DNA of 64,000 nt from NCBI GenBank assembly GCA_964541255.1, contig CAZIPL010000004.1, positions 1 through 64,000 of the forward strand, read 5' to 3'. The notes below the pieces were generated by a model, which ran no database searches, had not been told where the DNA came from, and worked only from the letters and a program-made list of their open reading frames with translations. Positions 8,242-16,385 of the stretch are shown in pieces. How positions within the stretch are numbered: position 1 is the stretch's first letter; each line of letters opens with the position of its first letter. The position numbers and the translations under genes were made by a program. Origin of the DNA: CAYOSU01 sp964541255 (GTDB lineage: Bacteria; Bacillota; Clostridia; Christensenellales; CAMQZB01).

Positions 8242-9258
8242 ATGATGAAAAAAGTATTATGTTTATTGCTCGCGTTAGTAATGACGCTTACCGTTTTCGT
8301 AGGTTGCAAGCAGACCCCCCCCGACGGAGACAAACTTACTAAGCTCAACGTAGCATATCATACAAACCTCGGCGGTGCTGCTATCGTTTGCATCGGTAAC
8401 GAACAGGGTATTTGGGAAAAGTACGGCTTCGAGCTTAACCTCGTAGGATTTACTTCGGGACCCGTTGAAATCGCAGCTATGCTTTCCGGCGAACTCGATT
8501 ACGGATTTATCGGACACGGCGCTCACACGCTTGCTATCGACGGCAAAGTTGACGTTCTTGCATATGAAAAGATGGGCGATGACGAAGAAATCATCACAAG
8601 CACGGATACGGGAATCAAGACTCTTGCAGACCTTAAGGGCAAGAAAGTAGGAACGACTCTCGGAACTTCCGGCGAAACCGTTTTGAGAGCTGCAATGAAA
8701 GAAGCAGGTCTTACGGACGACGACGTTTCCATCGTTAACATGGATATGGGCGCTTGCGTAGTAGCTATGGTTAGCGGTCAGATCGACGCCGTTTGCGTTT
8801 ACGCTCAATACAAGAACTCCGTAAAGGATCAGTTGGGTTCTAAGGCTGTATCGCTCGCAAAGACTTCTTCGTTCGCTTCTTTGGTATCTCCTTCTTCTTG
8901 GATCGCAACTCCCGAATACATCACGAGAAACCACGATCAGTCCGTTAAGTTCTGCGCGGCTATCATCGAATGCATCGATTACTTTGCTTCTCACAAGGAA
9001 GAAACTTCTAAGTACGTAGCAGATTTCTTGGGACTTGATTATGAACAGGTTCTCGCTTCCGCTCAGGGCATCACGCTTCTCACCATCGATGAGTATGAAG
9101 AAGCTTTGAACAGCGGCAAGATCGATACGATCTATCAGCTCCAGCAGGAAAACTTCTTGGAGTCCGAAAAGATCAGCGCTAAGGTCGATACCGATACTTA
9201 CGTTCGTTATGACATTATGAAAGAAGCTATCGAGCTTATCAAGGCAAACGCTAAATAA
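8242..9258 (+). CDS. ABC transporter substrate-binding lipoprotein, NMT1/SsuA type
   Basis: This 338-residue extracytoplasmic receptor completes the NitT/TauT transporter. A lipoprotein signal ends with the lipobox VFVGC, giving lipidated Cys22. The mature part has the NMT1/THI5-like fold motifs HTNLGGAAIVCIGNEQGIWEKYG and LKGKKVGTTLGTSGE. GGAGG lies upstream of a double ATG; the first (8242) is taken. The gene ends just before a strong terminator. The THI5-like class includes pyrimidine, riboflavin, nitrate and alkanesulfonate receptors, so the ligand is open. Confidence 0.85.
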   Translation: MMKKVLCLLLALVMTLTVFVGCKQTPPDGDKLTKLNVAYHTNLGGAAIVCIGNEQGIWEKYGFELNLVGFTSGPVEIAAMLSGELDYGFIGHGAHTLAIDGKVDVLAYEKMGDDEEIITSTDTGIKTLADLKGKKVGTTLGTSGETVLRAAMKEAGLTDDDVSIVNMDMGACVVAMVSGQIDAVCVYAQYKNSVKDQLGSKAVSLAKTSSFASLVSPSSWIATPEYITRNHDQSVKFCAAIIECIDYFASHKEETSKYVADFLGLDYEQVLASAQGITLLTIDEYEEALNSGKIDTIYQLQQENFLESEKISAKVDTDTYVRYDIMKEAIELIKANAK

Positions 9259-9275
9259 GAAATTATGTCATTTTG

Positions 9276-9308
9276 AGAAGTGATCGCGATTGCGGTCACT
9301 TCTTTTTA
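9276..9308 (+). terminator. Rho-independent terminator of the NitT/TauT ABC operon
   Basis: AGAAGTGA (9276-9283) pairs with TCACTTCT (9296-9303), extended inside by CGC/GCG, followed by TTTTT. Confidence 0.85.
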
Positions 9309-9319
9309 TTAAAACGGTA

Positions 9320-9348
9320 TTGAACTAATGCGGAAAATAGTGTACAAT
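9320..9348 (+). promoter_or_regulatory. Sigma-A promoter of the first NagB-like gene
   Basis: TTGAAC (9320-9325) and TACAAT (9343-9348) are spaced 17 bp, with TG directly before the -10. The leader to the start codon is about 140 nt and AT-rich. Confidence 0.7.
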
Positions 9349-9493
9349 ATAAAAAATCACATACTTGATTAAAAACAGAAATATCAAATAATCAAAGCGA
9401 TTTTGCTATCGTGTGATTTATGTTTGGCTATAATTAAATACGGTTTTTTAGAATAATGCCGTAAAAACAAAAGGTTGAAATTCGGAGGGAAAA

Positions 9494-10297
9494 ATGGACT
9501 GTATATATTACTCAAAAGAAGAGATGCTTGAAAATGCGAGAATGCCTATCGTCGTTCTCGAAGACGAAAAAGCCGTTTTTCAAAAATGTGCGGAGGATAT
9601 GTTTTCGTGCATTGACGAAAACAACAAAAAGGGAGAAATCTCCGTTATCGTCGTTCCGATAGGACCTATCGGGCAGTACGAGATATTTGCCGATATGGTG
9701 AATAAAACGGGGTTAGACTTGACTAATACCTATTTCTTGCTTATGGACGCATATATCTTGGACGGCAAGGACTTGCCATATGAGCATAGGTTGAGTTTGA
9801 GAAGAAAAATCGACGTGCTTCTTTTCGATAAGCTTGATACGCCGTTTGAAAAATCTCATATAATTGCTATGAAAGCTGACGACGTAGGGTATCTTAATAC
9901 AAGAATAGAAAGACTCGGGAAAATCGATCTTTGCGTTGCGGGAATAGGAATCGACGGACATATCGGAATGAACGAGCCGTTGGAGCTTTCTGCGGAGGAA
10001 TACTTAGAAAAAGCCGTTTCGCGTATTTTGCCTTTGACTATTCAAACAAGATTAATTAGCGCGATAGGTAACTTCAAGGGCGCATTGTCCGAAATGCCCG
10101 AGTACGGAATTACTATCGGCTTAAAAGAAATGATGACGGCGAGGAAGATGAGGATATATTGCTTCAGAGATTGGCACAACTCTTGCATAAAACGCACCGT
10201 TTGCGCAAAGCCCGACGGAACGTTCCCTTCAACGATTTTGCAGCTTCACGACGACGTAATCTTATATGCCCACGAAAACATCGTCGGAAAAATATAA
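9494..10297 (+). CDS. NagB-like glucosamine-6-phosphate deaminase/sugar-phosphate isomerase (copy 1)
   Basis: This 267-residue cytoplasmic protein belongs to the NagB/RpiA/DevB superfamily. The signature GIGIDGHIGMNEP retains the Asp-His pair and Glu of the NagB active site, and LLMDAYIL contains the catalytic Asp of the NMDEY motif, but the following Glu is Ala. It resembles the second copy at 54145, which keeps NMDEY. It could deaminate glucosamine-6-phosphate to fructose-6-phosphate or act on a related 6-phosphosugar. It is monocistronic with its own promoter, AT-rich leader and GGAGG before the ATG. The substrate is uncertain because of the changed residue. Confidence 0.75.
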   Translation: MDCIYYSKEEMLENARMPIVVLEDEKAVFQKCAEDMFSCIDENNKKGEISVIVVPIGPIGQYEIFADMVNKTGLDLTNTYFLLMDAYILDGKDLPYEHRLSLRRKIDVLLFDKLDTPFEKSHIIAMKADDVGYLNTRIERLGKIDLCVAGIGIDGHIGMNEPLELSAEEYLEKAVSRILPLTIQTRLISAIGNFKGALSEMPEYGITIGLKEMMTARKMRIYCFRDWHNSCIKRTVCAKPDGTFPSTILQLHDDVILYAHENIVGKI

Positions 10298-10298
10298 T

Positions 10299-10441
10299 CT
10301 ATAAGAAGTAATCTTTTATCTTGCGATAAAATCTTTGCAAAGCAAGAATGCTTTGCCACAAAACTGTCGTTTTGTGCTTCTTAGCTTGAAAAACTTCGAG
10401 TCGTAAATCCTTGCAAGCAAGTTTACGACTTCTTGTATTAT
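10299..10441. repeat. Miniature repeat element, copy 1
   Basis: This 143-nt element shares its ends with 44985-45163. It begins CTATAAGAAGTAA, has TCTTGCGATAAAA and CTTTGCAAA blocks, and ends with CTTGCAAGCAA and CTTCTTGTATTAT. The terminal AAGAAGT/ACTTCTT are inverted, and the interior holds several short hairpins (for example ACAAAAC/GTTTTGT). It fills most of the gap after the NagB-like gene. There is no coding potential; it looks like a MITE or a structured-RNA repeat. Confidence 0.6.
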
Positions 10442-10540
10442 AATTTAGTTTCATGTAAAGCGGTTTCTTTTTGAAAAGAATCCGCTTTTTTGTCGCTATA
10501 AAACGATTTTCTTCAATTAGGTGCAAAAAAGCAAAATGTG

Positions 10541-10549
10541 TGATACAAT
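10541..10549 (+). promoter_or_regulatory. Extended -10 promoter of the two-component operon
   Basis: TGATACAAT (10541-10549) is a TGn-extended -10 without a clear -35, 58 nt before the kinase start; an overlapping TATAAT lies at 10549-10554. Confidence 0.45.
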
Positions 10550-10606
10550 ATAATGTACGGTTTTGTCGTGAGTTTTATCGTAAAGAAATTCGGACGGAGT
10601 TAATAA

Positions 10607-12127
10607 ATGCTTCTTGTAGCAATATTGTTATTCTTAATATCCGGTGCGTCCGTCATCATCTTCAAGGTTTGGAAAAGATCCAAGTTTTTGATGATCGCCG
10701 AAATGGGCATGGTAGTGACGCTTTCGGTCATATATATCAACGGCGCGAAGAACGGCGGATTTTTGCCTGCACAGTTCGGGCTTATTTTCGGAGTTTCTTC
10801 TATTGCCGACTTTGCGAAAAACTTGGTTGTCAGATCAGACGAGCTTGCGATAGCTTTTATCGTGGCAAGGCTTTCCGTTTGCCTTGCGGTTCTATTTGAC
10901 GCCGTAATAAACTCCGTCGAGCTAAGACGCTTCTTCACTAAGTATAAAATATTGTATCTTGTGGTCGCGCTTCCTGTTATCGCGGCGGGATTTATATCGG
11001 GACCGACGTTGTTTTTCAAGCTTTTCTCGAATAAGTTCGAGATTCAAAACATAGTCGTCGCTTCGATAGACGGTTTGATTATTCTATATTGCTTTGCGGC
11101 GGTCGTCATTAACCTTTTCGAGCATTTCAGAATAATGCTGTCGTGGTTTAGAAAGAGAGATATATATAGGCTTTTATGCGTAGGCGTTTTGCTTTTGCAA
11201 TATTTGTTCCTTTGTACGTTCAATCCCGTTACGATATTCCAAGACTATCGTCGCGTTTTCATAAGCCTTTCGTATATCAAATACCTCAACGTATATTCGA
11301 TTATGAGCCTTGTTCCGATTTTGTCTCTCGGAATACTTTTGATGATAGTGTCGATAATAAGCTTCTACTTCTATGCAAGATACGATTATGACAGAGAGAA
11401 CAGAGAAATAAGGATAAAGAAAGAATTGGACGCCGCAAGCCTTGCGACTTCGGGAATGGTTCACGGATTGAAGAATCAATTGATTGCGGCAAAAATGCTC
11501 GGGAGCGACATCAAAGAAAGCGTGGAAGCGCAAAACGGCGAGAAGACCAAAGAGCTCGTCGACGAGTTCACGGAGCTTAACGCGCATATGCTCGAAAGGA
11601 TAAACACACTTTATAAGTCGTTCAAGAGCATAAACACCGTTCTTGTCGCGACGGAGGTGTCGGAGGTCTTGGAACTTGTCTCCAAAAAAGTAAAAAACAC
11701 GATTCCCGACGGCGTACTATATATCGAACAAAACGCTTTTTATGCAATGGCGGACGCGGAGTTTCTTTCCGAAGCGATAGCGAACCTTGTGATAAACGGT
11801 TATGAGTCTGTCCCGAAAGACAGACAGCCGATAATCAGACTTAATGCATATATGACGAGAAATCACCTCGTTTTCTCGGTGCAAGACAACGGCAAGGGCA
11901 TACCGAAAGAGTTGAGAAAAAACATTTTTTCGCCGTTCATAACGACGAAAAACACGGCGAACAACTGGGGCTTGGGGCTTTGCTATGCAAGGCAGATAGT
12001 GAAAAACCACCTCGGCGACATCAACTTCGAAACGAAAAACGGCGAGGGAACGACGTTCTTTGTCGTTCTTCCGAAATACGATCTTAAGGAGAGTAGAAAT
12101 GATAAGGGTCATCTTAGCAGAAGATAA
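10607..12127 (+). CDS. Membrane sensor histidine kinase
   Basis: This 506-residue protein has about eight hydrophobic segments (residues ~1-260) with little extracytoplasmic domain, so it probably senses within the membrane. A coiled region is followed by the phospho-acceptor stretch MVHGLKNQL, then a HATPase_c domain with N-box NLVINGYES, G1 DNGKGIP, F-box FITTKN and G2 GLGLCYA. The dimerisation region does not match canonical HisKA and is closer to the GHKL kinases paired with LuxR-type regulators. A 29-nt overlap with the regulator gene implies coupled translation. No target operon is next to it. Confidence 0.85.
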   Translation: MLLVAILLFLISGASVIIFKVWKRSKFLMIAEMGMVVTLSVIYINGAKNGGFLPAQFGLIFGVSSIADFAKNLVVRSDELAIAFIVARLSVCLAVLFDAVINSVELRRFFTKYKILYLVVALPVIAAGFISGPTLFFKLFSNKFEIQNIVVASIDGLIILYCFAAVVINLFEHFRIMLSWFRKRDIYRLLCVGVLLLQYLFLCTFNPVTIFQDYRRVFISLSYIKYLNVYSIMSLVPILSLGILLMIVSIISFYFYARYDYDRENREIRIKKELDAASLATSGMVHGLKNQLIAAKMLGSDIKESVEAQNGEKTKELVDEFTELNAHMLERINTLYKSFKSINTVLVATEVSEVLELVSKKVKNTIPDGVLYIEQNAFYAMADAEFLSEAIANLVINGYESVPKDRQPIIRLNAYMTRNHLVFSVQDNGKGIPKELRKNIFSPFITTKNTANNWGLGLCYARQIVKNHLGDINFETKNGEGTTFFVVLPKYDLKESRNDKGHLSRR

Positions 12128-12773
12128 TGAGATATTAAGGCGCCACATCATCGATAGCCTTGCAAAAGAGGAGGACATCGAGGTCGTCGGCGAGGCTTCG
12201 ACGGGCGGCGCGATATTCGAGATCGCAAAAACAACGGAGTTTGATATTGCCGTGCTTGACATCGATATGGAAAGCTCTACCGCGGGGATAATCGCCGCGG
12301 GTGAAATGCTGTCCGTCAAGCCCGAAGCGAAAATTATTTTCCTCTCCGTGCACGAAGACGACGAAACCGTTTTGGGCGCGCTTTCTTCGGGTAACGTCGA
12401 TTACGTCGTCAAGTCCGACGATATGAACGTCTTAGTCAAGCATATAAGAAGCTTTGCGGGAGGCAAGCCTATGGCACTCGAGGGGAAAGTGGGCGATACC
12501 GTGAAGAGGGAATTTATCAGACTCAAAAAGACGGAGAAAAACCTCTTATATTTCATAAAGAATTTGTCGGGACTTACTTCTACCGAAAAAGAGCTTGTAA
12601 GGCTTTTGCTCCAGAACAAAACCGCAAGGCAAATAGCCGACGAACGCACGGTGGAGCTTACGACGGTCAAAACGCAGATTTCGCATATTCTCAAAAAGTG
12701 CCACGCAAAGCGTACGAAAGAGCTTGTTATGGAAATAAGAGAAAAGCAGCTCGAGGATTTGCTTTTCGATTAA
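12099..12773 (+). CDS. Response regulator, NarL/LuxR family
   Basis: This 224-residue DNA-binding regulator is paired with the upstream kinase. The receiver domain (1-120) has the acidic pair in LAEDNE, phospho-acceptor Asp in VLDIDME, and Lys in VVKSDD. The C-terminal GerE-type helix-turn-helix (TSTEKELVRLLLQNKTARQI, then TVELTTVKTQISHIL) is the NarL/LuxR class. The ATG at 12099 is preceded by AAGGAG; a longer frame from 12060 lies inside the kinase gene and is unlikely. A terminator follows at 12933. Confidence 0.88.
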   Translation: MIRVILAEDNEILRRHIIDSLAKEEDIEVVGEASTGGAIFEIAKTTEFDIAVLDIDMESSTAGIIAAGEMLSVKPEAKIIFLSVHEDDETVLGALSSGNVDYVVKSDDMNVLVKHIRSFAGGKPMALEGKVGDTVKREFIRLKKTEKNLLYFIKNLSGLTSTEKELVRLLLQNKTARQIADERTVELTTVKTQISHILKKCHAKRTKELVMEIREKQLEDLLFD

Positions 12774-12932
12774 AAAGTGTGCTTTTATTATTTGGTTCAA
12801 TAGTTTTGATATGAAACCAAAAAACAGACGCGAAATTGAAAAACTTTAGGTGTGCATTTCGTTTCGCTAAAAGCCACATAGTATTGGCTTTTTTGAGTGG
12901 TTTTGATGTCTTTTAAATTAAACGCTTTTTCA

Positions 12933-12958
12933 AAGAACGCTTTCGGGCGTTCTTTTTA
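12933..12958 (+). terminator. Rho-independent terminator of the two-component operon
   Basis: AAGAACGC (12933-12940) pairs with GCGTTCTT (12947-12954) around TTTCGG, followed by TTTA. The 326-nt gap to 13100 otherwise holds only the LacI-type operator and promoter sequences of the sulfatase. Confidence 0.8.
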
Positions 12959-13023
12959 TATGCAATTTTGCAAATCGTTTTGGGCTGTATTTTATGACAG
13001 CCACGCGATTAAATAAGCACACT

Positions 13024-13035
13024 GCAATCGTTTGC
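13024..13035. promoter_or_regulatory. LacI-type operator, site A (upstream of sulfatase)
   Basis: GCAATCGTTTGC, identical to sites at 34452, 35567 and 52896 (inverse strand). It is a central-CG palindrome typical of LacI-family operators and lies 65 nt before the sulfatase start; a TATAAT follows at 13074. Confidence 0.65.
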
Positions 13036-13099
13036 CTAAAAGAAACACGGGGAGACTAAAATAAATGATAAAATATAATCAAAAAATCGGGGGATAAAT

Positions 13100-14593
13100 A
13101 TGAAAGCCATTACGTTGATGTATGACAGCTTAAACAAGAAATACCTTTCGCCATACGGCGGAGAAGTGCCTACGCCGAACTTTGAAAGATTGTCGAAGAA
13201 GTGCGTTACTTTCGACAATTTCTATTGCGGAAGTATGCCTTGTATGCCTGCAAGGCGAGAGCTTCATACGGGTAGATATAACTTTTTGATACGCGCTTGG
13301 GGACCTGTCGAACCGTTTGACGATTCTTGCCCCGAGATACTTTCGCAAAACGGAATTTGCACGCACTTTGTTTCCGACCATTGCCATTATTGGCAGGACG
13401 GAGGACTTACCTATCACCAAAGGTTTGCGACGTTCGAGTTTATTCGTGGTCAAGAGGGGGACGAGTGGAAAGGAAGAGCGGGTAAGTACGGCGAGTTTAG
13501 CGGAAAGCGACTTGCCCGTCATCAAGATCCGATAAACAGAGAGTATACGCGAGAGGAAAACTGCTGCCACGCAAGGACGTTCGCCGCGGGAATGGAGTTT
13601 TTGGAGAAGAATTATTCCGACGATAATTGGTATCTTCACATGGAATATTTCGATCCGCACGAGCCTTTCGATTGCCCCGAAAAATATAGAAAGATGTTCT
13701 CTGACGATGTAAATTTGAGCGACTGGCCTTTCTATAAAACCGTTGACGGGATTGCGAACGAGAAAGAGATAAAAGAGCAGATTATTTGCTACAAAGCTTG
13801 CATTGCGATGTGCGACGATTATTTAGGCAAGCTTTTGGACTTTATGGATGAAAAAGAGCTTTGGAAGGACACGATGCTTATTGTCAACACCGACCACGGC
13901 TTTATGCTCGGCGAACACGGATATATGGCGAAAAATTATATGCCGTGCTATAACGAGCTTACCAACATACCGTTCTTTATGTATGACCCGAGACATCCCG
14001 AAAGGGGCGGAGAGCGTGCGAGCGCATTGTCGCAGACGATAGATATTCCTGCAACGCTTCTTGATTATTTCGGCGTAGAAAAGCCAAGCTCCATGCAAGG
14101 CAAGAGCCTCGCGCCTGTTTATGAAAATGACGAAAAGATTCGCGACGCTGCGCTTTTCGGATATTTCGGCAAGCATATCAACGTCACGGACGGGAGATAT
14201 GTTTATATGCGTGCGGCAAGAGATAATTCGAAGCTTTTCGAATATACTTTGATGCCGTCAAGGCTTGCGTGGATGTTCGACAAAGAAGAGCTTAAAGACA
14301 TTGATAAAGAGCTTTTTGACGGATTTTCTTATTGCGGAAACATTCCCATGTTGAAAATTCCCGCAAACACCGAGTATGTTCCGAATATGTCGCACTTAAT
14401 GTATGACGACCATATGAAATACGGCGACCTTTTGTTTGACTTAAGAAGCGATAAAGCGCAAAACGTCAATATTGTCGATAATAAAGATCTTGTCGAGCGT
14501 ATGACGGAAAAAATGATAACCCTCATGCAAGAGTCCGAAGCTCCCGCAGAACAATATGAACGTATGGGCTTTGAAAATATTTCAAAACAGTAA
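13100..14593 (+). CDS. Type I sulfatase (Cys-type, formylglycine-dependent)
   Basis: This 497-residue member of the alkaline-phosphatase superfamily would hydrolyse sulfate esters, probably on sulfated sugars. The activation motif is C48-M-P-A-R52 followed by HTGR. Cys48 must be converted to formylglycine by a radical-SAM maturase (anSME) in anaerobes, and none is in this window. Metal ligands include the N-terminal Asp9 (MYDSL) and Asp-His of NTDHGFMLGEHG. There is no signal peptide, so it would act in the cytoplasm on imported oligosaccharides. A LacI-type operator lies upstream, and an AraC regulator and GPH symporter follow. The exact sulfated substrate is unknown. Confidence 0.87.
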   Translation: MKAITLMYDSLNKKYLSPYGGEVPTPNFERLSKKCVTFDNFYCGSMPCMPARRELHTGRYNFLIRAWGPVEPFDDSCPEILSQNGICTHFVSDHCHYWQDGGLTYHQRFATFEFIRGQEGDEWKGRAGKYGEFSGKRLARHQDPINREYTREENCCHARTFAAGMEFLEKNYSDDNWYLHMEYFDPHEPFDCPEKYRKMFSDDVNLSDWPFYKTVDGIANEKEIKEQIICYKACIAMCDDYLGKLLDFMDEKELWKDTMLIVNTDHGFMLGEHGYMAKNYMPCYNELTNIPFFMYDPRHPERGGERASALSQTIDIPATLLDYFGVEKPSSMQGKSLAPVYENDEKIRDAALFGYFGKHINVTDGRYVYMRAARDNSKLFEYTLMPSRLAWMFDKEELKDIDKELFDGFSYCGNIPMLKIPANTEYVPNMSHLMYDDHMKYGDLLFDLRSDKAQNVNIVDNKDLVERMTEKMITLMQESEAPAEQYERMGFENISKQ

Positions 14594-14670
14594 TAAACTC
14601 GGTTCGTCGAGGTTTATTCAAAAAATCAAGCGTATGAAAACTACGCAAAAAATATGTAACCAAAGCTTTT

Positions 14671-14701
14671 ATCCGACGTTTTTTTGACGTCGGATTTTTT
14701 T
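14671..14701 (+). terminator. Rho-independent terminator after the sulfatase
   Basis: ATCCGACGT (14671-14679) pairs with ACGTCGGAT (14687-14695), followed by TTTTTT. Confidence 0.85.
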
Positions 14702-14828
14702 GTATTTGAGACGATATCGAAAGAATATGCTTCGTCTAACGCAAAGCTGTTTTTAGTGTTATTTTGCTTCGAAATTAAAGGCTTGTGTTACAGAACGACC
14801 AAACGGAATGACGAACCGCAGCAAAATA

Positions 14829-14917
14829 GGCTCCTTTTTGTTGGGGTCTGTCATTGCGTGTCGCAATGACTGAGGGATTGACAAATCTATGGCGGCAATG
14901 AGAAGCCACCGCCCTAT
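14829..14917. repeat. Dispersed intergenic repeats (GAGGGATTG hairpin module plus GGCGGCAATGAG module)
   Basis: 14829-14883 is a divergent copy of the module seen at 25506 and 45053: GGCTCC start, then a CTGTC...GAC hairpin with its own stem (ATTGCG/CGCAAT) and the constant TGAGGGATTG. Directly after it, 14891-14917 is a module with the core GGCGGCAATGAGAAGCCACC that recurs inverted at 25244-25269. The gap 14594-15105 otherwise holds a terminator and the araC promoter. Confidence 0.6.
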
Positions 14918-15034
14918 GAGAGGTAATGATTCCAAATCTTCCGTGACAGTGAGAAGCGACTTCCTACGGTAAAAGTATAAAATTTAAAAAGATTTAGTAT
15001 TCCTTTTCTCATAGAATAGTATTATATTGTCGTT

Positions 15035-15062
15035 TTGATTGCTTTTTACTCTGTGTTATGAT
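15035..15062 (+). promoter_or_regulatory. Sigma-A promoter of the araC/GPH unit
   Basis: TTGATT (15035-15040) and TATGAT (15057-15062) are spaced 16 bp, with the extended -10 TGT at 15054-15056. Confidence 0.6.
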
Positions 15063-15105
15063 AGAATAATTTTGTTGATAATAGTATTTTTAATGAGGTT
15101 TTGGT

Positions 15106-16290
15106 ATGCATAATTTGGAAATAATGGCAGGCGTTGTGTCAAGAATGTACGGATTGGATATGTCTTTCGCCGATGACGAGAAAACTTTATCTTCGCTTTT
15201 GTGCGAGGTTTTCGAAAGATTCGACGAAAGAACGGTTCAGTTTTGCGATAATTTGTCTAAAAAAATAGCAACGCTTGACGAAAGCTCCATATATGAATAT
15301 AAAGGAAATATCGGGCTAACCATTCTTATTCTCAAATGGTGCAAAAGGTATATGGTTGTGTCGCCGTTCATTTCGAAAGAATGCGATGAAGAGGATTTCG
15401 ATAGGGCGTTCCCGAGCGATAAGGTTCCGGGTGATATAAGACAGCTATATAAAATGAAGTATTATGCATATCCGCGCCGCGACAAAGGCGACGTGATTAG
15501 CCTCATTAAGTCCATTATGGAAACGCTCACGCCATTTCAAAAGATGCAAGAGTTTTTGTATAAAGGAGTGGAGAACGTCAAAAGCGTTGACGAGCTTGAC
15601 GTAAACAATTTTGCGCCGATAGATCATAGATATATCGCCGAGAGAAAATTCATAACCGCGATAGAAGCTGGCGATGTTCAAGGTGCGTTCAATGCGCTAA
15701 ATATGATGGATGTGTCTTCGAAAACTTTGAATGTACCGTTTATTCGAGAAAAATCTGTTGCCGTGGGGTTTGCAATTTTAAGAACGATATGCAAAATCGC
15801 TGCATATAACGTCGGCGTAGCGCCTGTTGTTATCGAAGAAATATCCGCAAAGCATAGCATGATTCAAGAGTCTCTTTCAAAGTACGAAAGCCATGCTTCG
15901 TTAACCGGTAAAGTGGGTGATATGATTAACGATTATTGCGACGCTGTCAATAAGACCAAGAATCATAACTATTCGCCGATAATCAAATATGTCGTTTCGT
16001 ACATAGAACTTAACTACGCAAAATCCGTCACGTTAGAGGATATTTCGAAAAACTGCGGCATATCCAAAAACTATTTGCCCCACGCGTTCAAGAACGAAAC
16101 GGGCAAAACAGTTATGGAATACCTTTCCGATTATAGGCTCGATAGGGCGGCGAATTTGTTGAAGCAAACGAGTATGCCGATACAAGACGTCGGAAACGAA
16201 ACGGGCTATCCCGATAACAACTATTTCACCAAGTCTTTCAAAAAACGTTTCGGTATGACGCCGTCTGCGTATAGAAAAAGCAACAAATAG
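15106..16290 (+). CDS. AraC-family transcriptional regulator
   Basis: This 394-residue regulator has a ~285-residue N-terminal region with no recognised sensor motif and a C-terminal double helix-turn-helix (about 292-392) containing VTLEDISKNCGISKNYL and the closing FGMTPSAYRK. The N-terminal part differs from the related regulators at 18858 and 61834 at the start but shares a helical all-alpha character. GAGG is 8 nt before the ATG. It is co-oriented with and 95 nt upstream of a GPH sugar symporter, its likely target, and it may also respond to the sulfatase substrate. Confidence 0.85.
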   Translation: MHNLEIMAGVVSRMYGLDMSFADDEKTLSSLLCEVFERFDERTVQFCDNLSKKIATLDESSIYEYKGNIGLTILILKWCKRYMVVSPFISKECDEEDFDRAFPSDKVPGDIRQLYKMKYYAYPRRDKGDVISLIKSIMETLTPFQKMQEFLYKGVENVKSVDELDVNNFAPIDHRYIAERKFITAIEAGDVQGAFNALNMMDVSSKTLNVPFIREKSVAVGFAILRTICKIAAYNVGVAPVVIEEISAKHSMIQESLSKYESHASLTGKVGDMINDYCDAVNKTKNHNYSPIIKYVVSYIELNYAKSVTLEDISKNCGISKNYLPHAFKNETGKTVMEYLSDYRLDRAANLLKQTSMPIQDVGNETGYPDNNYFTKSFKKRFGMTPSAYRKSNK

Positions 16291-16385
16291 CAACAATATA
16301 TTTCTATTATAAACAATATTCTCCTATAATATATATTGAGTTAACTTTATAATATAAAAATAAATATATTATTAAGGAGAAAATT